A DNA stretch of 64,000 bases, taken from Nymphaea colorata. Its lineage: Eukaryota; Streptophyta; Magnoliopsida; Nymphaeales; Nymphaeaceae. The notes below the pieces were generated by a model. It was not told the DNA's origin, made no database searches, and saw only the letters and a program-made list of their open reading frames with translations. Each line of letters opens with the position of its first letter. Position 1 is the first letter of the stretch. The DNA lies in contig NC_045140.1 of assembly GCF_008831285.2 (NCBI RefSeq), positions 24,570,131-24,634,130 of the forward strand. The letters are read 5' to 3'. A program made the position numbers and the translations under genes. This document shows, piece by piece, positions 1-11,416 of the stretch.

Positions 1-162
1 AACCTCCATCTTTACAATTATGAGCCTCCCATCTGTTTCTCACTCGCAAGGCATCCACAGATTAAAGCTTCAACCACTAGTACTCTCCACGAATAAGATA
101 TTTTCAGCACCCATCTACTGTTTCAACATATGAGATGTACATTACCAAACGGCGCCAAAGAC

Positions 163-1473
163 TCACTGCATTGTTCTTGTGAGTTTGCACTTGGAAATGA
201 AAATGGTAGCCGTGTAGTTGAGGCTACATAGCTTCAGAAGCTCAGCGGACCGTTGTTTGAGAGCCGGGTTGCAGCCACTCTGTATTACAAGCAGAAGTTT
301 GGCTGCCAATCCAGCTTCCACAGCAACAGAAGCGCACTCCTCTGGCGCCAGCTTACACACTGCCCACAAGACGGACAGCGCATACTGAGTACAGTTCTCT
401 GAAACTCTCATAATCAGCCTCACCAAGTTGGGTATTGTACAAGGGCAATCCTTGAGAGCCATCCGTCCTTCCGGTATCGTCGAGAGAAGGTCCAAGATGA
501 AGAGGGCATCCTCTAGACAGTCCGCATTCAACTGCGGCATGAGGTCCACCAACTGAGGCACCCCTCCAACGCTGACAACAAAATCCTTCACCTGTTTATA
601 GGAACAAACAGTCCTTAACAGCCGGAGGCCGGCTGCTGTCCCGTTCGGGTTCCGCTTATCCTTCACTAATCTCAGCAAACCCACTAACAAACTGAGGCTT
701 GATACTATTTCCGATCTGAAATCCCTCTCGCCTACCATCAATTCAAAGAGCCTGGTACAATTGATCTTCGTCTCGACCGTTCCTTCATTCAGCATGTCCA
801 CCAACAGCGACACCTTGGCGGGCTGCATCAGATTCTGCTTGGCATCCGAATCGAGATCCAAATGGACAAGAATGGCGATTGCCTCTGAGCCAACCGCATG
901 GGAAGTGAAAGGCCCAAGAAGGGAAGCGATCAGACCGATCCCGCCCTGGTCGACAGCCGTCTTCTTCGCGGACGCGTGGGCAGCGACGACCTGATGAAGC
1001 TCCTTCAGCGCCTGAACCCTGGCCTGCCCCTTCACCTTCTTGAGGGTGTCCAGGAGCTCGGTAACCCTGCCCTGCACATCCTCAGACCTCTTCTTGTGCT
1101 GCTGATACTTTTGAGAGTACCAGCTGTAGATGAGGTGGTAAAGGGTCTTGTTAGGAGTGATGGAATCGTCCCACAGCTCCTGCATGGTGGTTGGGCAAGT
1201 GAAGTGCCCCATAGAGAGCCACTTCAAGATGTTGCCTCTCTCATAGGTCTGGCCAGTGCAGAGGGTCACAGGGTCCTGCATAGGCTCCAATGAGATAGGG
1301 CAGATGAAAACGGAGGGCACTTCAATGGCCTCAAGCTCCCCAATCATCATCTTCAGATCCAACTTCTCACCTGATGGAATCTCATCCTTGCTGATGACAG
1401 TGGCACACTCCAGATCCAGCACATGGGTAAGCTCCCCATCCTTCTTCCAAGAAGGCAAGTGAAACAATGGCAT
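163..1473 (-). CDS. U-box E3 ubiquitin ligase with armadillo repeats, PUB30/PUB31-like
   Basis: Intronless frame of 436 residues, close to the usual length of the PUB30/PUB31 group. I chose the ATG at 1471-1473 (protein begins MPLFHLPSW); the frame stays open a little further upstream but has no earlier ATG. A U-box spans about residues 51-125, with the landmarks VPSVFICPISLEPMQDPV, TGQTYER and CPTTMQELWDD. U-boxes recruit E2 enzymes without zinc and pass ubiquitin to a substrate. Residues of about 150-425 are alpha-helical armadillo-type repeats, expected to bind the substrate. The C-terminus (ALKQRSAELLKLC, then FISKCKLTR) is a hallmark of this subgroup. In Arabidopsis, close relatives act in the cytosol in abiotic-stress signalling; that role here is inference. 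The promoter side has paired G-boxes at about 2001-2022. The subfamily call is secure; PUB30 and PUB31 cannot be told apart. Confidence 0.93.
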   Translation of the reverse strand: MPLFHLPSWKKDGELTHVLDLECATVISKDEIPSGEKLDLKMMIGELEAIEVPSVFICPISLEPMQDPVTLCTGQTYERGNILKWLSMGHFTCPTTMQELWDDSITPNKTLYHLIYSWYSQKYQQHKKRSEDVQGRVTELLDTLKKVKGQARVQALKELHQVVAAHASAKKTAVDQGGIGLIASLLGPFTSHAVGSEAIAILVHLDLDSDAKQNLMQPAKVSLLVDMLNEGTVETKINCTRLFELMVGERDFRSEIVSSLSLLVGLLRLVKDKRNPNGTAAGLRLLRTVCSYKQVKDFVVSVGGVPQLVDLMPQLNADCLEDALFILDLLSTIPEGRMALKDCPCTIPNLVRLIMRVSENCTQYALSVLWAVCKLAPEECASVAVEAGLAAKLLLVIQSGCNPALKQRSAELLKLCSLNYTATIFISKCKLTRTMQ

Positions 1474-2200
1474 CTTTTCAAACCCCACAATCAGAGGCAA
1501 CAGAAAACCTGAATCCCTTTCCCCTTTAATCTTGACGGCCCTGATAAACCATGATACCCATCTGCCTCATGGAAAGCAGAAAAGTGCAGGATAACAAGGC
1601 ATACATAGAGAGGGAAGAGAGGCATTCATTAAACACTCACACTCCCTATGAGAAAACTCACCACCCAATCATCACCTCCATCATTTCTTTCCTGCTAACA
1701 CCCGAGCTCAAAAGAAGGGTAGCAGTACCTAAAGAAGACCCAGCTTCAGAGCTCCCCCAAAGTGAAGGAGGAGACTCTTAAGATCAACAAGAGCCCAAAA
1801 GGATACCAAACCAGCGCCAAAAACAAGTCGCAATTCTTCGTGAGAAAAGCAAACTCCAGCTCCCTCTCTCTCTCTCTCTGCAACTCCTCCGCTCTTTCTC
1901 CTTTTCCTTTTATTTCCTGTGTTTTTTTCCTTCTTTGGCTGGAAAAGTTATGGAGTAAAACCGAATAATTTGGCTCGTAAGGACCGGCTACAGCCGGTTG
2001 CACGTGTCCCGACTCGCACGTGCAGTCATATCCCCTGTCAAAACCCTCAAAGGCTTCGCTCAGCCTTTGAAGATAAATATCACATAAAACCCTCCCATTC
2101 AAACCTAATCCCGTAAGAGCCCACCTCTTCTCACACCAAAAAGCATAAAAAAAAAAAGTTCCTCCCACACACTTCCATGGAGGTGGACTCCTTTTCTTTC
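1474..2200 (-). promoter_or_regulatory. 5' leader and proximal promoter of the U-box gene
   Basis: No coding frame with recognisable homology. The stretch has a short CT-rich tract (about 1864-1881) typical of plant 5' leaders and an A/T-rich run. Two perfect G-boxes (2001-2006 and 2017-2022) lie about 530-550 bp upstream of the start codon. The open frames on both strands here are low-complexity and were not called as genes. Confidence 0.5.
2001..2022. promoter_or_regulatory. Paired G-box / ABRE-like elements
   Basis: Two CACGTG cores sit 16 bp apart (2001-2006 and 2017-2022). The first is followed by TCC, giving ACGTGTC, the ABA-response element core bound by bZIP factors. Paired ACGT elements at this spacing upstream of a PUB30/31-like gene fit a stress- or ABA-responsive promoter. 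The motifs are seen directly; the function is inferred. Confidence 0.5.
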
Positions 2201-2322
2201 CCTACTTTACTTTTTTCTGGGACGTGGAACCACTTGTAACAGTATCTTCTGGCAAAGGAAAATAGTTCGTAACAGTTGTTGAACTGCAAACTTCATGTGA
2301 AGCCTGATATGAAACTATAATG

Positions 2323-2339
2323 TATATATATATATATAT
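2323..2339. repeat. (TA)n microsatellite
   Basis: About eight uninterrupted TA units in the region upstream of the U-box gene. Confidence 0.8.
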
Positions 2340-2623
2340 TATATACACATATACTTGGCAAGCTTCATGTGATAAGAAATTGTCCATTAGCAGCCCTCAT
2401 ATGAGCCTTAATAAACTAAACTGATGAGATATATTTGTCTAGTAGCCAGCGGATTAAAGAAATAACAATCGCTTGCGTTCTTGTTTTAAAAACGAAAACA
2501 AACTGAGGCGGTGCAGTAATTTCGGTTTTTGACGGGGACTCTCGCAATATAATTTTCACGGGTCAAGGCATGGGGGAAAATTGATAATTCCCGGTCTCGA
2601 GGAGAGCCACGCTCTCTAAAGAT

Positions 2624-2653
2624 CGGCCGTCGATCTCACCGATCGGACGGCCG
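2624..2653. repeat. Short perfect inverted repeat (hairpin candidate)
   Basis: The 8-bp arms CGGCCGTC (2624-2631) and GACGGCCG (2646-2653) are exact reverse complements around a 14-base spacer that contains two GATC words. It could be a bipartite binding site or chance in a locally GC-rich patch. Confidence 0.45.
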
Positions 2654-3764
2654 AGAATCCATTCGAGACTTGAGTGAAAAGGGAGGGGGCGAGAAAGGCG
2701 AGGGGAATCTGAAGGGGCGAAGTGGAATATTTTATTTTATCTTATTTTTCTCGCCTCGATAATTATTTTTATTTTTAAAAAAACCAGGGCACCTTCGTTC
2801 TTTTTTTTAAAGTGCCAGCTCAGCCTTTGACCGCCTTGTCCTTTGACTGTACGCATCGTTCTCTCTCTAGTTTCTCTCTCTAAAAAAACTGAACGGACCC
2901 CACCTTGGGCTTATCCAACCCCTTCGGTTGACCGCCTGCATGGCCCGTCGTGGCTCGCCCGCCTCCCAATCAGCGTCCGCCACGTGTGCGAATTTAGCGT
3001 CCCCGTCATGTGACGCGTCTCGCTTATCAAAAATACCGTCGTTTTAAATTTGCAAACCCCAAAAAAAAAGAAAAAAAAAAAATTCTCCCATTAGTTTTTG
3101 AGTCATTGAGAGTCGGAGCGGGGCAGCTTGCCTTGGTCCCAATAATTTAATCCGCTTATGAATTATTTCTTCCCGTGGAGTGTGTCAGTGATTCGCTGTA
3201 TTTATGGCGACGCTAAATAGATAAAATATCACGATGGTGTACGCGCGTGGTAACGTGCTCGAGCTGTATTTAACTTCCTTAAAGGTCTTTTTCTAAAAAC
3301 AACCCTATAAAATGTAATTTAAATCTATAAAAAAAAGGTTAAGCTTGGAGTTTGCTGCACTTTTGTGTATGTTTATTTTATGTCTAATAACAGTTCTCGC
3401 ATGCACATATGGGGAATATAATAGGGAGAAAAGGAGGGTGGATTCGGATCCGGAATCGATGCTAGGTTGGACCGCGATCAATTGACTCGAATTGTTTTTG
3501 TTCAGATCTCTGGATCTTGATTGGCTTCACCTTCTTTTCTTTTTTTTTTCCAAGTGGGTTTGGATTTCCCCAAGATGTGGTGAGAAGGAGTAGCCATGCT
3601 CCGAAAAAGCTGAGTGACGGTGGAACCTTTGAATGCAACGTCACGAATTCTCCTTCTTTATTCACTTAATTTTGACCGTCGCTCTTTATTCCAAAGTAAT
3701 GAAATTCTTCGACTTTCAGAAAACAGAGATGTCCAAGAATGAACGTACGTATATCAATATTTAT

Positions 3765-3788
3765 AATATATATATATATATATATATT
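3765..3788. repeat. (TA)n microsatellite
   Basis: About twelve AT/TA units inside a longer AT-rich stretch (about 3750-3850). Confidence 0.8.
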
Positions 3789-5824
3789 ATAAATAAAAAT
3801 TTAAAATATATCAAAAAATTCATATATGTAAATAAGATACAAATTATTTGATGTATTAGAAAGCGAGAGATAAAGCGGGGGTTGCGCCAACTTTTCAAAA
3901 ATGCAAGACTGTTTGGGAACAGGCACCGGGCTGTCAAGTCGATTTGACTCTGCCTCACCCGTGTGTGCTATCACAATGTCTTTTCAAAGTTAGAAAGAGA
4001 AAAAGAAAATCAAATTCTAATAAAATTTGGATGCCATTAAAAGAATAAATGTGACCTCACATATTCCTCCCTTTTCATAAAGTTTTGGGTTCCTCATGTT
4101 GCAAGAAGAAGAGGCGCTAAAGCAACCAAGCAGTGGAAAAAGAAAGGGGAATGGAGCTTATATTTTTCTTTTCTCTTGGGCTGTGATATTTATTGGCAAA
4201 AAGTATTTGGTGCTGTGGGTTTAGCTTCCTTTAAAGCCCTTAACTCGAGTTAATGCGTTTGCTAAACACAGTCGCTTTTCTGTGCTCTAGTAAGTTGACA
4301 AGACGCTTTTTCTTTATTATTCTAATCCGTATGCTCGCTTTACTGCTTTGCTCTTCAATGCTTGTGCAAGAAATTCAAAGGCTTTTCAAACCATGGTCAG
4401 CCATCAGAGAGGTTGAGTTTAAACTCACATAGTCACAAACAACGTTTTTAAAATTTTAAATTGTGAGGTTTTTATTAGATATAATATTATGAAATTTAAA
4501 ACAAAAGTCATTTTTAAAAATTTTTAAAAAAATTAAAAATAAAAAAATAAAATGAGTGAGAAATTAATAAGACAAACATCAAGTAAATTTGTAATAAATA
4601 AAAAATAAAAAAAAAACTGTTTGACATTACAAAACTGAAAAAAACTGTTTTTTAACTTTTTTTTTCAAAAAAACACGTTTTTTAAAGTTTTAAACGACCA
4701 GTTAATTTATCATGTTTTTTTGCATTTTTTTTTTAAAAACACGTTTTCTGTTTTCTGTAACTACACTTGGAAGTCTAAGTTGAGTAAAATTCACGAGAAA
4801 TTTTTTTTTTTTAAAAAAAAGAGTGTCAACCAGTTGGAACAAATAAGAGTGTCAACCAGATTGGATCGGATATCCGGTAAGAGAGTATCGTCCAACAGTG
4901 GGCTAACTTGACTTGGGTCAAGTCTGAGCCGATTCGGTTTGGCATTTTCTCTGCAGCATACCCCGGTGTGGATCGTGACGGGAACCCGAGGCGAACCTCA
5001 TCATTTCATTGGTATCTCTATGTTATGGTTATCGATCTCCTGTACATCTTGGATCCATGTTCGACAGATCTTATCAGATCCAGCACGGTTGAAAGACCTA
5101 TTCCCTAGTTTTATTCTCACTATCGCTGCCCAATATGGATCCAAATGGTGCAAGGTCCTACTGGACTTGAATGTCCGGGCTCGGATCCAAGTAGGCCTCA
5201 GACTTGGTCAATATGGATCCGACAAGTATATGTAATTGGGTTTGAACTTCATTAGATCCAAATTGAATATTAGGCTGGAATTCTAATGATCCGATTAGTA
5301 ATTGAATCTAAACTTCTTTAGCAAATCCAGATAAACACGTGAATTCAAAATCACATCAGTAATTGATATACACAATCCATTTACATCCCTATATATTCAC
5401 CTTGGTTTGGACTATAGTGACCTAGCATGGAAATGGTAGATAGAGACATTATGTACCAACCTTTTGTCTTAAAAACATGGTAAAAGGACAGTCCCTTTCG
5501 ACTTGGTTCAAGATTAATAAAGCCCTCGAGGAATTGAATTCCTTGTCATGAATTCCACCTCCTAGAGTCTTTAGACAAGTTTAGCTCGCCGCGCCTGTGA
5601 AAATATTTACATGCATTTATTGTTACAGTTTCAAGGAACTTCAATACCAAATTGATAGTAAATCCATTCACAGTGAACCACCTTAGTATTTTGCTCATTT
5701 TTTAAAAATTTCCTCATCATATATGTATATTTTTAGGTGTTTAGATAGATAAAGAACAATATCAGACCTTAAACAAAAATGTGATATGACATTTTCATAC
5801 CGCCTACCGTCTAAGTGTCTAACA

Positions 5825-5850
5825 CATATATATATATATATATATATATA
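5825..5850. repeat. (TA)n microsatellite
   Basis: About thirteen uninterrupted TA units in intergenic DNA. Confidence 0.85.
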
Positions 5851-6042
5851 AATAAGTGGAAGGCCCTTGAATGTTAGAAGGATAAAGAACAATGTTTCCT
5901 TTTATTTTTTTAGATCAACAGCTGATAGAAAAATATGGAGGAAAAAGTATGGACTAATACTACCCTACTAAGTTTTTTTTTCTTTGTTTTTTTTCTTAAG
6001 CACCAATCTAAAAGAAAATCAAAAGTTGATATTGTTTTTATT

Positions 6043-6044
<2 letters not shown>

Positions 6045-6108
<64 letters not shown>
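6045..6108. repeat. Compound (CT)n(TA)n microsatellite
   Basis: A CT tract (about 6045-6073) passes directly into a TA tract (about 6074-6108), a common compound layout in plants. Confidence 0.88.
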
Positions 6109-6109
<1 letters not shown>

Positions 6110-8000
6110 CTACTTTTGTGGACTATGGTATTAAAGTACATAATTGATGGGTCGATTATTGGATCAACAGTCATCAACGGTCAACAACGGTAAAGTGGTC
6201 AAATTGACTGGCAGTTGGGGTACCCTTGGTTCGGTCACATCTTCAAACAGTTAAGCCTTTCCCTATACAACGAGTGAAGATTGCACCTGCACTGTCGAAC
6301 AAACGAAAGAGATCAATGTGTGAACACCTCTCACACGTCCGTGCGGTCAAAGATGAAGTCCATTTGAACACAAATCTAAAAATCCCAACAACCAGAAGCG
6401 CAGGTAAATTGATAAACTAAATTCGATTTAAAGCAGCAGTGAAGCTGACGCTGTCTATAGAGAAAAATCTGCAACATACAGAAACTCTGTTGGCTGCGGT
6501 TAAAAATCATCGGTTTTCAGATACAATCTCTTCGATTTTTTACTTAAATGTGCGGTCATCGTTAGCCATTTTTTCTTTGGATCGAAGCGCGGTAATTTAT
6601 GACCTTCAGATGAATCTGAGAGCATTTACTGTCTGCTGAAACTCTGTTAGCTGCGGTAGATCTCTTTAAGTGCAGAACATGGTTTTTCTACGTATCTATG
6701 GAAGAAGAAAAGCGCATCAGATTTTCAAATTTCAAAAGCAATCATTTGGTAGTTGGTGGGAAGAGGAAAAGCGCATTTATTTCCATGTGCGGCAATTTCT
6801 CTGCCATGAGAAAGGGGATGTGGTAGTTTGCTCTCTGTAACTCCCAAAGTCACGATCTGAGAGGGAAAAAGATGGGGGAAGGGAGGAGAGGCCGCCTTTT
6901 GCCTTTTGACCATGCACCAACAATGGCAGAAAGAGAGATAAGCTTGATTCTCAGAGCCATTGCTTTTGTTGGCACGGATTCATGGCGCTCTTCCTGCATC
7001 TCTCGTGTAGTTTTAGAAAGTAAGGAGCAAAGGATACGGTAACAGCTGCATGTGTGGGCTCGGTCGGCGGGCAATCCGGCTGGCGAAAGAAGGTCAAAAA
7101 GATAGCCCCAGCCAAGAAAAGAAAAAGAAAGAAAGAAAGAAATATCTGAGTCTGAGGCTTGATATCCCGAAGAAAAACTTTAAATTCAAGTTTCATATGT
7201 TTATTATAATCAAACAATCTGCTGGCACTTATATTTGTTGCATTAATGCGCGTCCTGATGAATTGCCGCTCTTAATTAGGAATTGGTGTGGATCAGATCT
7301 TGAAAACTAAACAACTTGACAGGCCATTAAAAGTTCTCTGTCCCTGTTCTTTTAAGAGCGTGGACAAACGCACAGGTTGGTTTTCTTTCTTTTCAGTAAT
7401 TAATGGCAGTCCATTATTCCTGTGTTGAATCAAGGCTGCTTGTGTTTAGCTTTGTGAAGGCGATGTTTGTCAGGAGAATTACGTCAAAGAGGAGCAAACT
7501 TTCAACATAAGGTGCATTGATCATTTATGCCTAAGCAGTGACAGTGATTCTCTTCTCCTAAGATCTTGCTCATTAGGTCACTTCAATATTATTACTATTA
7601 TTTTTGTTTCCCCTGACCAGTCAAAGCATAATGTAATAATGGTCCGATGTGTTTAATTCGAACCAATAAAGAAAGGCCCACCTAGTCCCGAGACATTTGA
7701 TCCAGATCTAAAAGTATGAAGGGCATAGACCTGAGACGTGTTGCTGGAAGCGTGGACGCCGGTCCGACAACTAGGAAATTTACAGCGTGTTTTACTATGG
7801 CTTGATGCCCCTGACTGGGTTCATCTTTCTCTGTAATTTGCAGGGCAGGGACAAGCTGTGTCACCTCAAACTTTTTTATGGCGCATCAGAAGGCGAACGC
7901 GGAGGAGTTGAAGAAGACCCGCGTTGAAATGAGAGGGATCACGGGTCGTCGAGTCAGATTTAAAACTGGCTGCCTTCTACTTCCTTAGGCCAGTGAATCT

Positions 8001-11000
8001 CTCTATGTGTTGGAAGCCCACTGTTTGTTTAGTACCACAAAGTCTGGATTTTAGATATAAAATCTGGTGCTATCAAACATACCCTTATTACCCTTCACTA
8101 GGTGGGAAGCACTCAATAGTCTGGGGTTAAGAAACCCTCCTGCATGAATCTAATTTGATCTGTCAGTTCTAGAAAATGCCAAGTTTTGACATGGATCATG
8201 CTGGCAGATGCAGATGCCTCTCAATAATTCTAATTCTGGCTCAGTTCTTGAGAATAAGGGAGACTTAACATGGCTCATTACAAAGTAATGCAATTTTTCC
8301 TTTTGTTTCTCATGAACTTGTTTTCCTAGGAAGCCTACCAGATCAAACCATCAAAATACATCTCGGGATATTGAACTCTTGGCCTACTTCAACGTGAACA
8401 AAGTGTAACTGCCAACCAGGTGGATAACCTTTCTGCAAAAAAGTCACCAAGACAACTGCCAAATTGCTTTCCTTCATATACGAGGGGAGATAGATACCCA
8501 TCACATCTTCTCACTACTCATGAGGTTAAGGATAGACATGTCAAATAGAGTGTTATATATCCATCGTTTGTAGTCCATGAAAGGGCCCATTGAAATCAAA
8601 CTAATGATCAAACTGTTACCAGATTGACCAGCTATACTATACCCCATGACATACTTAACTCACATGGCAAGGATCCAGCCTGCCATTAGGTGGGTTAGGT
8701 TGGGCCAACGGCTAAACCCTTGGACCAGGCAACAGGGCCCAGCCCATAGGCAAGTTCCACCGGGCACTGGACTTTATCAGATGCAAGAAGGAAAACGCCA
8801 TTAGAGCAGGCCAGACTGGACTGAAACACAAAAATGGAGGTCTGATCATGAACAGGCCGCGCGAATCCTTCGCTGTGGTTTTCAAAAGACGAAATACATT
8901 TGATTCCTCTTTAAGTGCTTCTCCTTGTTCCTGTTAACTCAGCTCCCTCATTTACTCGTAGAGTACGTTACTGGCTTCGTTGGTTTTTCTTTGTTTTTTT
9001 CCTCAGCTCATCGTGATACAGGATTGTTGGTCTATCACCCTTAGTGAGACCAGTTATTTAGGACAAGCTTGAACTTTAGAAGGGGGACGCGGAAGCCTTG
9101 GATTAAGATCGAGTTCGCCAATGTATTGCCAGCCATCTTGCCAATCTGCCGCCTTCTTTTCTTGGCGCAAGACAACGATGCCCGCTCGAGCTCCAGCTTT
9201 GCATTCTTCACCAGCTCTCGCCGGATGTCTCACTCACTCTTCAAATGTTGAAAGAACATCGACTAGGAAATGCCCTGTTCGCAGGAGGAATTGGACAAAG
9301 AAAGACCGTGACCTGTTTTTGTGCCCACACGAAATGGTAACCCTGCCCGGGGCAAGTGAACCCATTATTCATTGTAGGTCCAGCCAGGGCCTCGGTCTTG
9401 TTTTCGGCATGGACTTCCTGTTCCGAGTGGAATGGCCAATTGGCTATTCTAAGCTCTTGGCTTCTCTTTACTCTGACGCCCCGCTATCTGGCAGGTGCAG
9501 ATGCAGATGGTGGCGGAAATCAAGCATGATAACCAGTGAAGATTCTGAACTAATGGTCAAGGAAGGACTGAAATTGTTATCCAATTGTTCAGTCTTACCA
9601 CCCGTTTCGCCAAATATATAAAACCAATCATCATCATGAACAAAAATGCAACAAGCGCTGTCCAGATCTCCGGTAAGAACTATCGTCCAACTTAAAGTAG
9701 AGTTTTAAACCAAACGAGTCCCCTAGAAATGTCAAAACAAGATAGAAAAGGATCATGACGTGTCGAACCTTTCCAGGTCAGACCTTTTACACCACTTTTA
9801 AAGGAATGGGAAACGCATTCTCCAATCACTTGGGCACAACTTCTCCCATGTTTGACAGCCTGGTGTATGTCATTGACATTGCAAGCTAAGGTGAAGAATA
9901 TCACTCGTGAAGTGCACGAGATCCCGCTTAACCAACACACCTTGAAATATTCTGTTGAGGCAATGCTTGTTCTCCACATGACCGGCTAAAAGGCAGAATG
10001 GCAGAGCCACAACCCAACAATGCATTCTTAGTCATTTGACATGTACAATATTGTGTTCATGAAACACATGTTTCTAGAGTATATATCCTAAGGACATTAT
10101 GTTTTTGTCCAACAAAACATGATTATGGATGTTGTTCTCGAATCCAAGGATGAAGCGCTCACACTGTCATCCTTGGAAGAAGAACATGATGTTTTAAGGA
10201 CGCATATCCTAAGAACACGATGTTCTTATCAAATGCCTTGTTATAGATCTCATATGCTAATAAAGAGCAACATCAAAGCAAGGTGCTACCAGCCAGACCC
10301 CTCAGTTTTATCCATATAGTAAAAGGAGCAACATACCTCAGCGTTCCCACTGAAAAGTTGAACTGAATATGCCCAACGAGATCCTAGAGATAAAACAATG
10401 AGTATATAAAATGAAAGCAGAGCATACACTAAGAAACTAGTCAAACGTTGCATTTTGTGTTCCTCAATCTTCATTACATCCCATCTTACATAGCAAAGTA
10501 AGTGAATCCACTAAAACTGGCACCAGACTAGACATGAACAGACTAGAGAAGAAGCCGATGCTGCCATTTCCATTTTAAGCTCTTCTAACCTTTGTCACAC
10601 GTCACAAATTCTAAACGAGGGCTTTTGTCAGCTTTCTGACCTCGTGACGACCACAATCAGTCCAGAGGAACTAATCTTCTGGTGTAATATCAAACATCTT
10701 GACTCTTCTGAAGGACTATCAGCCTTTTCTGCAATGATAAGCATAAACTTCTCAAATAGAGACATAACTTGGTACATATATTGTGGTTACTGCTTCCGAG
10801 GTTAACCACCACCATGGACATTCAGATAACCCTAGATTGAGGCCAATCCGGACAAAGCATCTCGCTTTACATGATTAAAATGGTGGATTCTTTGAGCTCA
10901 ATATAGAGGACAAGGGTCCTCCCTCAGATGCAGTATACATTCCATTGATATGAGTCAATTCATCTGTATATGCTTGAAGCAATATGTAAATGGTGCAAAA

Positions 11001-11416
11001 CCACTGACCTGCAGAAACCACCACTTATAAACCAAATCAAACCAAGAAGGGTGAGGCATGCAGAAAGAATAATATGGACAATTAATATTGCTAAAGATTC
11101 AAAAAGGCAGTAAATGGAAAGAAGAAAATTGGCACATCCAAAAGTTCACTATGAACATCACTCAGCTATAAATCAACAAAAGTCGTTCGCTTGAACACAC
11201 ACTTCTTCAAAACTAAGTATAATTCTCTGAACCATGATGACACTAGAGAAACAATTGCATGAATAGACAATCTCTGTATAGATCTCAGGTGAAATAATTG
11301 CAGCACGAAAGATAAATTGGTTGTATGATGTAAATATTTGACGTATTCTCATCAAAAGAAAATACATACCCTGACAGAATGTTAATGTTCAGCTTAAATA
11401 ACCTCACCTGTCTGCC
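8001..11416. other. Intergenic and GTPase 3' flank, no gene recognised
   Basis: No supported gene. At about 8690-8780 there is GGGCC/CCAGCCC-rich repeat-like sequence. On the minus strand, 9041-9229 is open for about 60 codons with a basic, coding-like composition (RRELVKNAKLELERAS...), but it has no Met and starts directly after a stop; I do not recognise it. The plus-strand frame at 9121-9621 is also unrecognised. At about 10080-10220 two imperfect copies of an ATATCCTAAG-type motif recur. The last 1 kb before 11417 is the 3' flank of the GTPase gene. Confidence 0.45.

Larger units (their letters stand above)
2201..8000. other. Intergenic, no gene recognised (left part)
   Basis: AT-rich DNA between the U-box gene and the GTPase gene. 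It holds poly-A/T runs, TA and CT microsatellites, several TTGAC W-box-like motifs (about 2825-2935) and an inverted repeat at 2624-2653. The block at about 4860-5300 is full of GGATCC and GGATCCAA motifs and looks like decayed repeat DNA. None of the short open frames shows family motifs. Confidence 0.5.

Noticed and set aside
1746-2168. 140-codon minus-strand frame upstream of the U-box gene
   Set aside because: Low-complexity, purine-rich (EEL-RERERE type) translation of CT repeats in a promoter/leader region.
9121-9621. 166-codon plus-strand frame
   Set aside because: It has an ATG, but no motif or domain is recognisable and residue composition is irregular; no splice or promoter context supports it.
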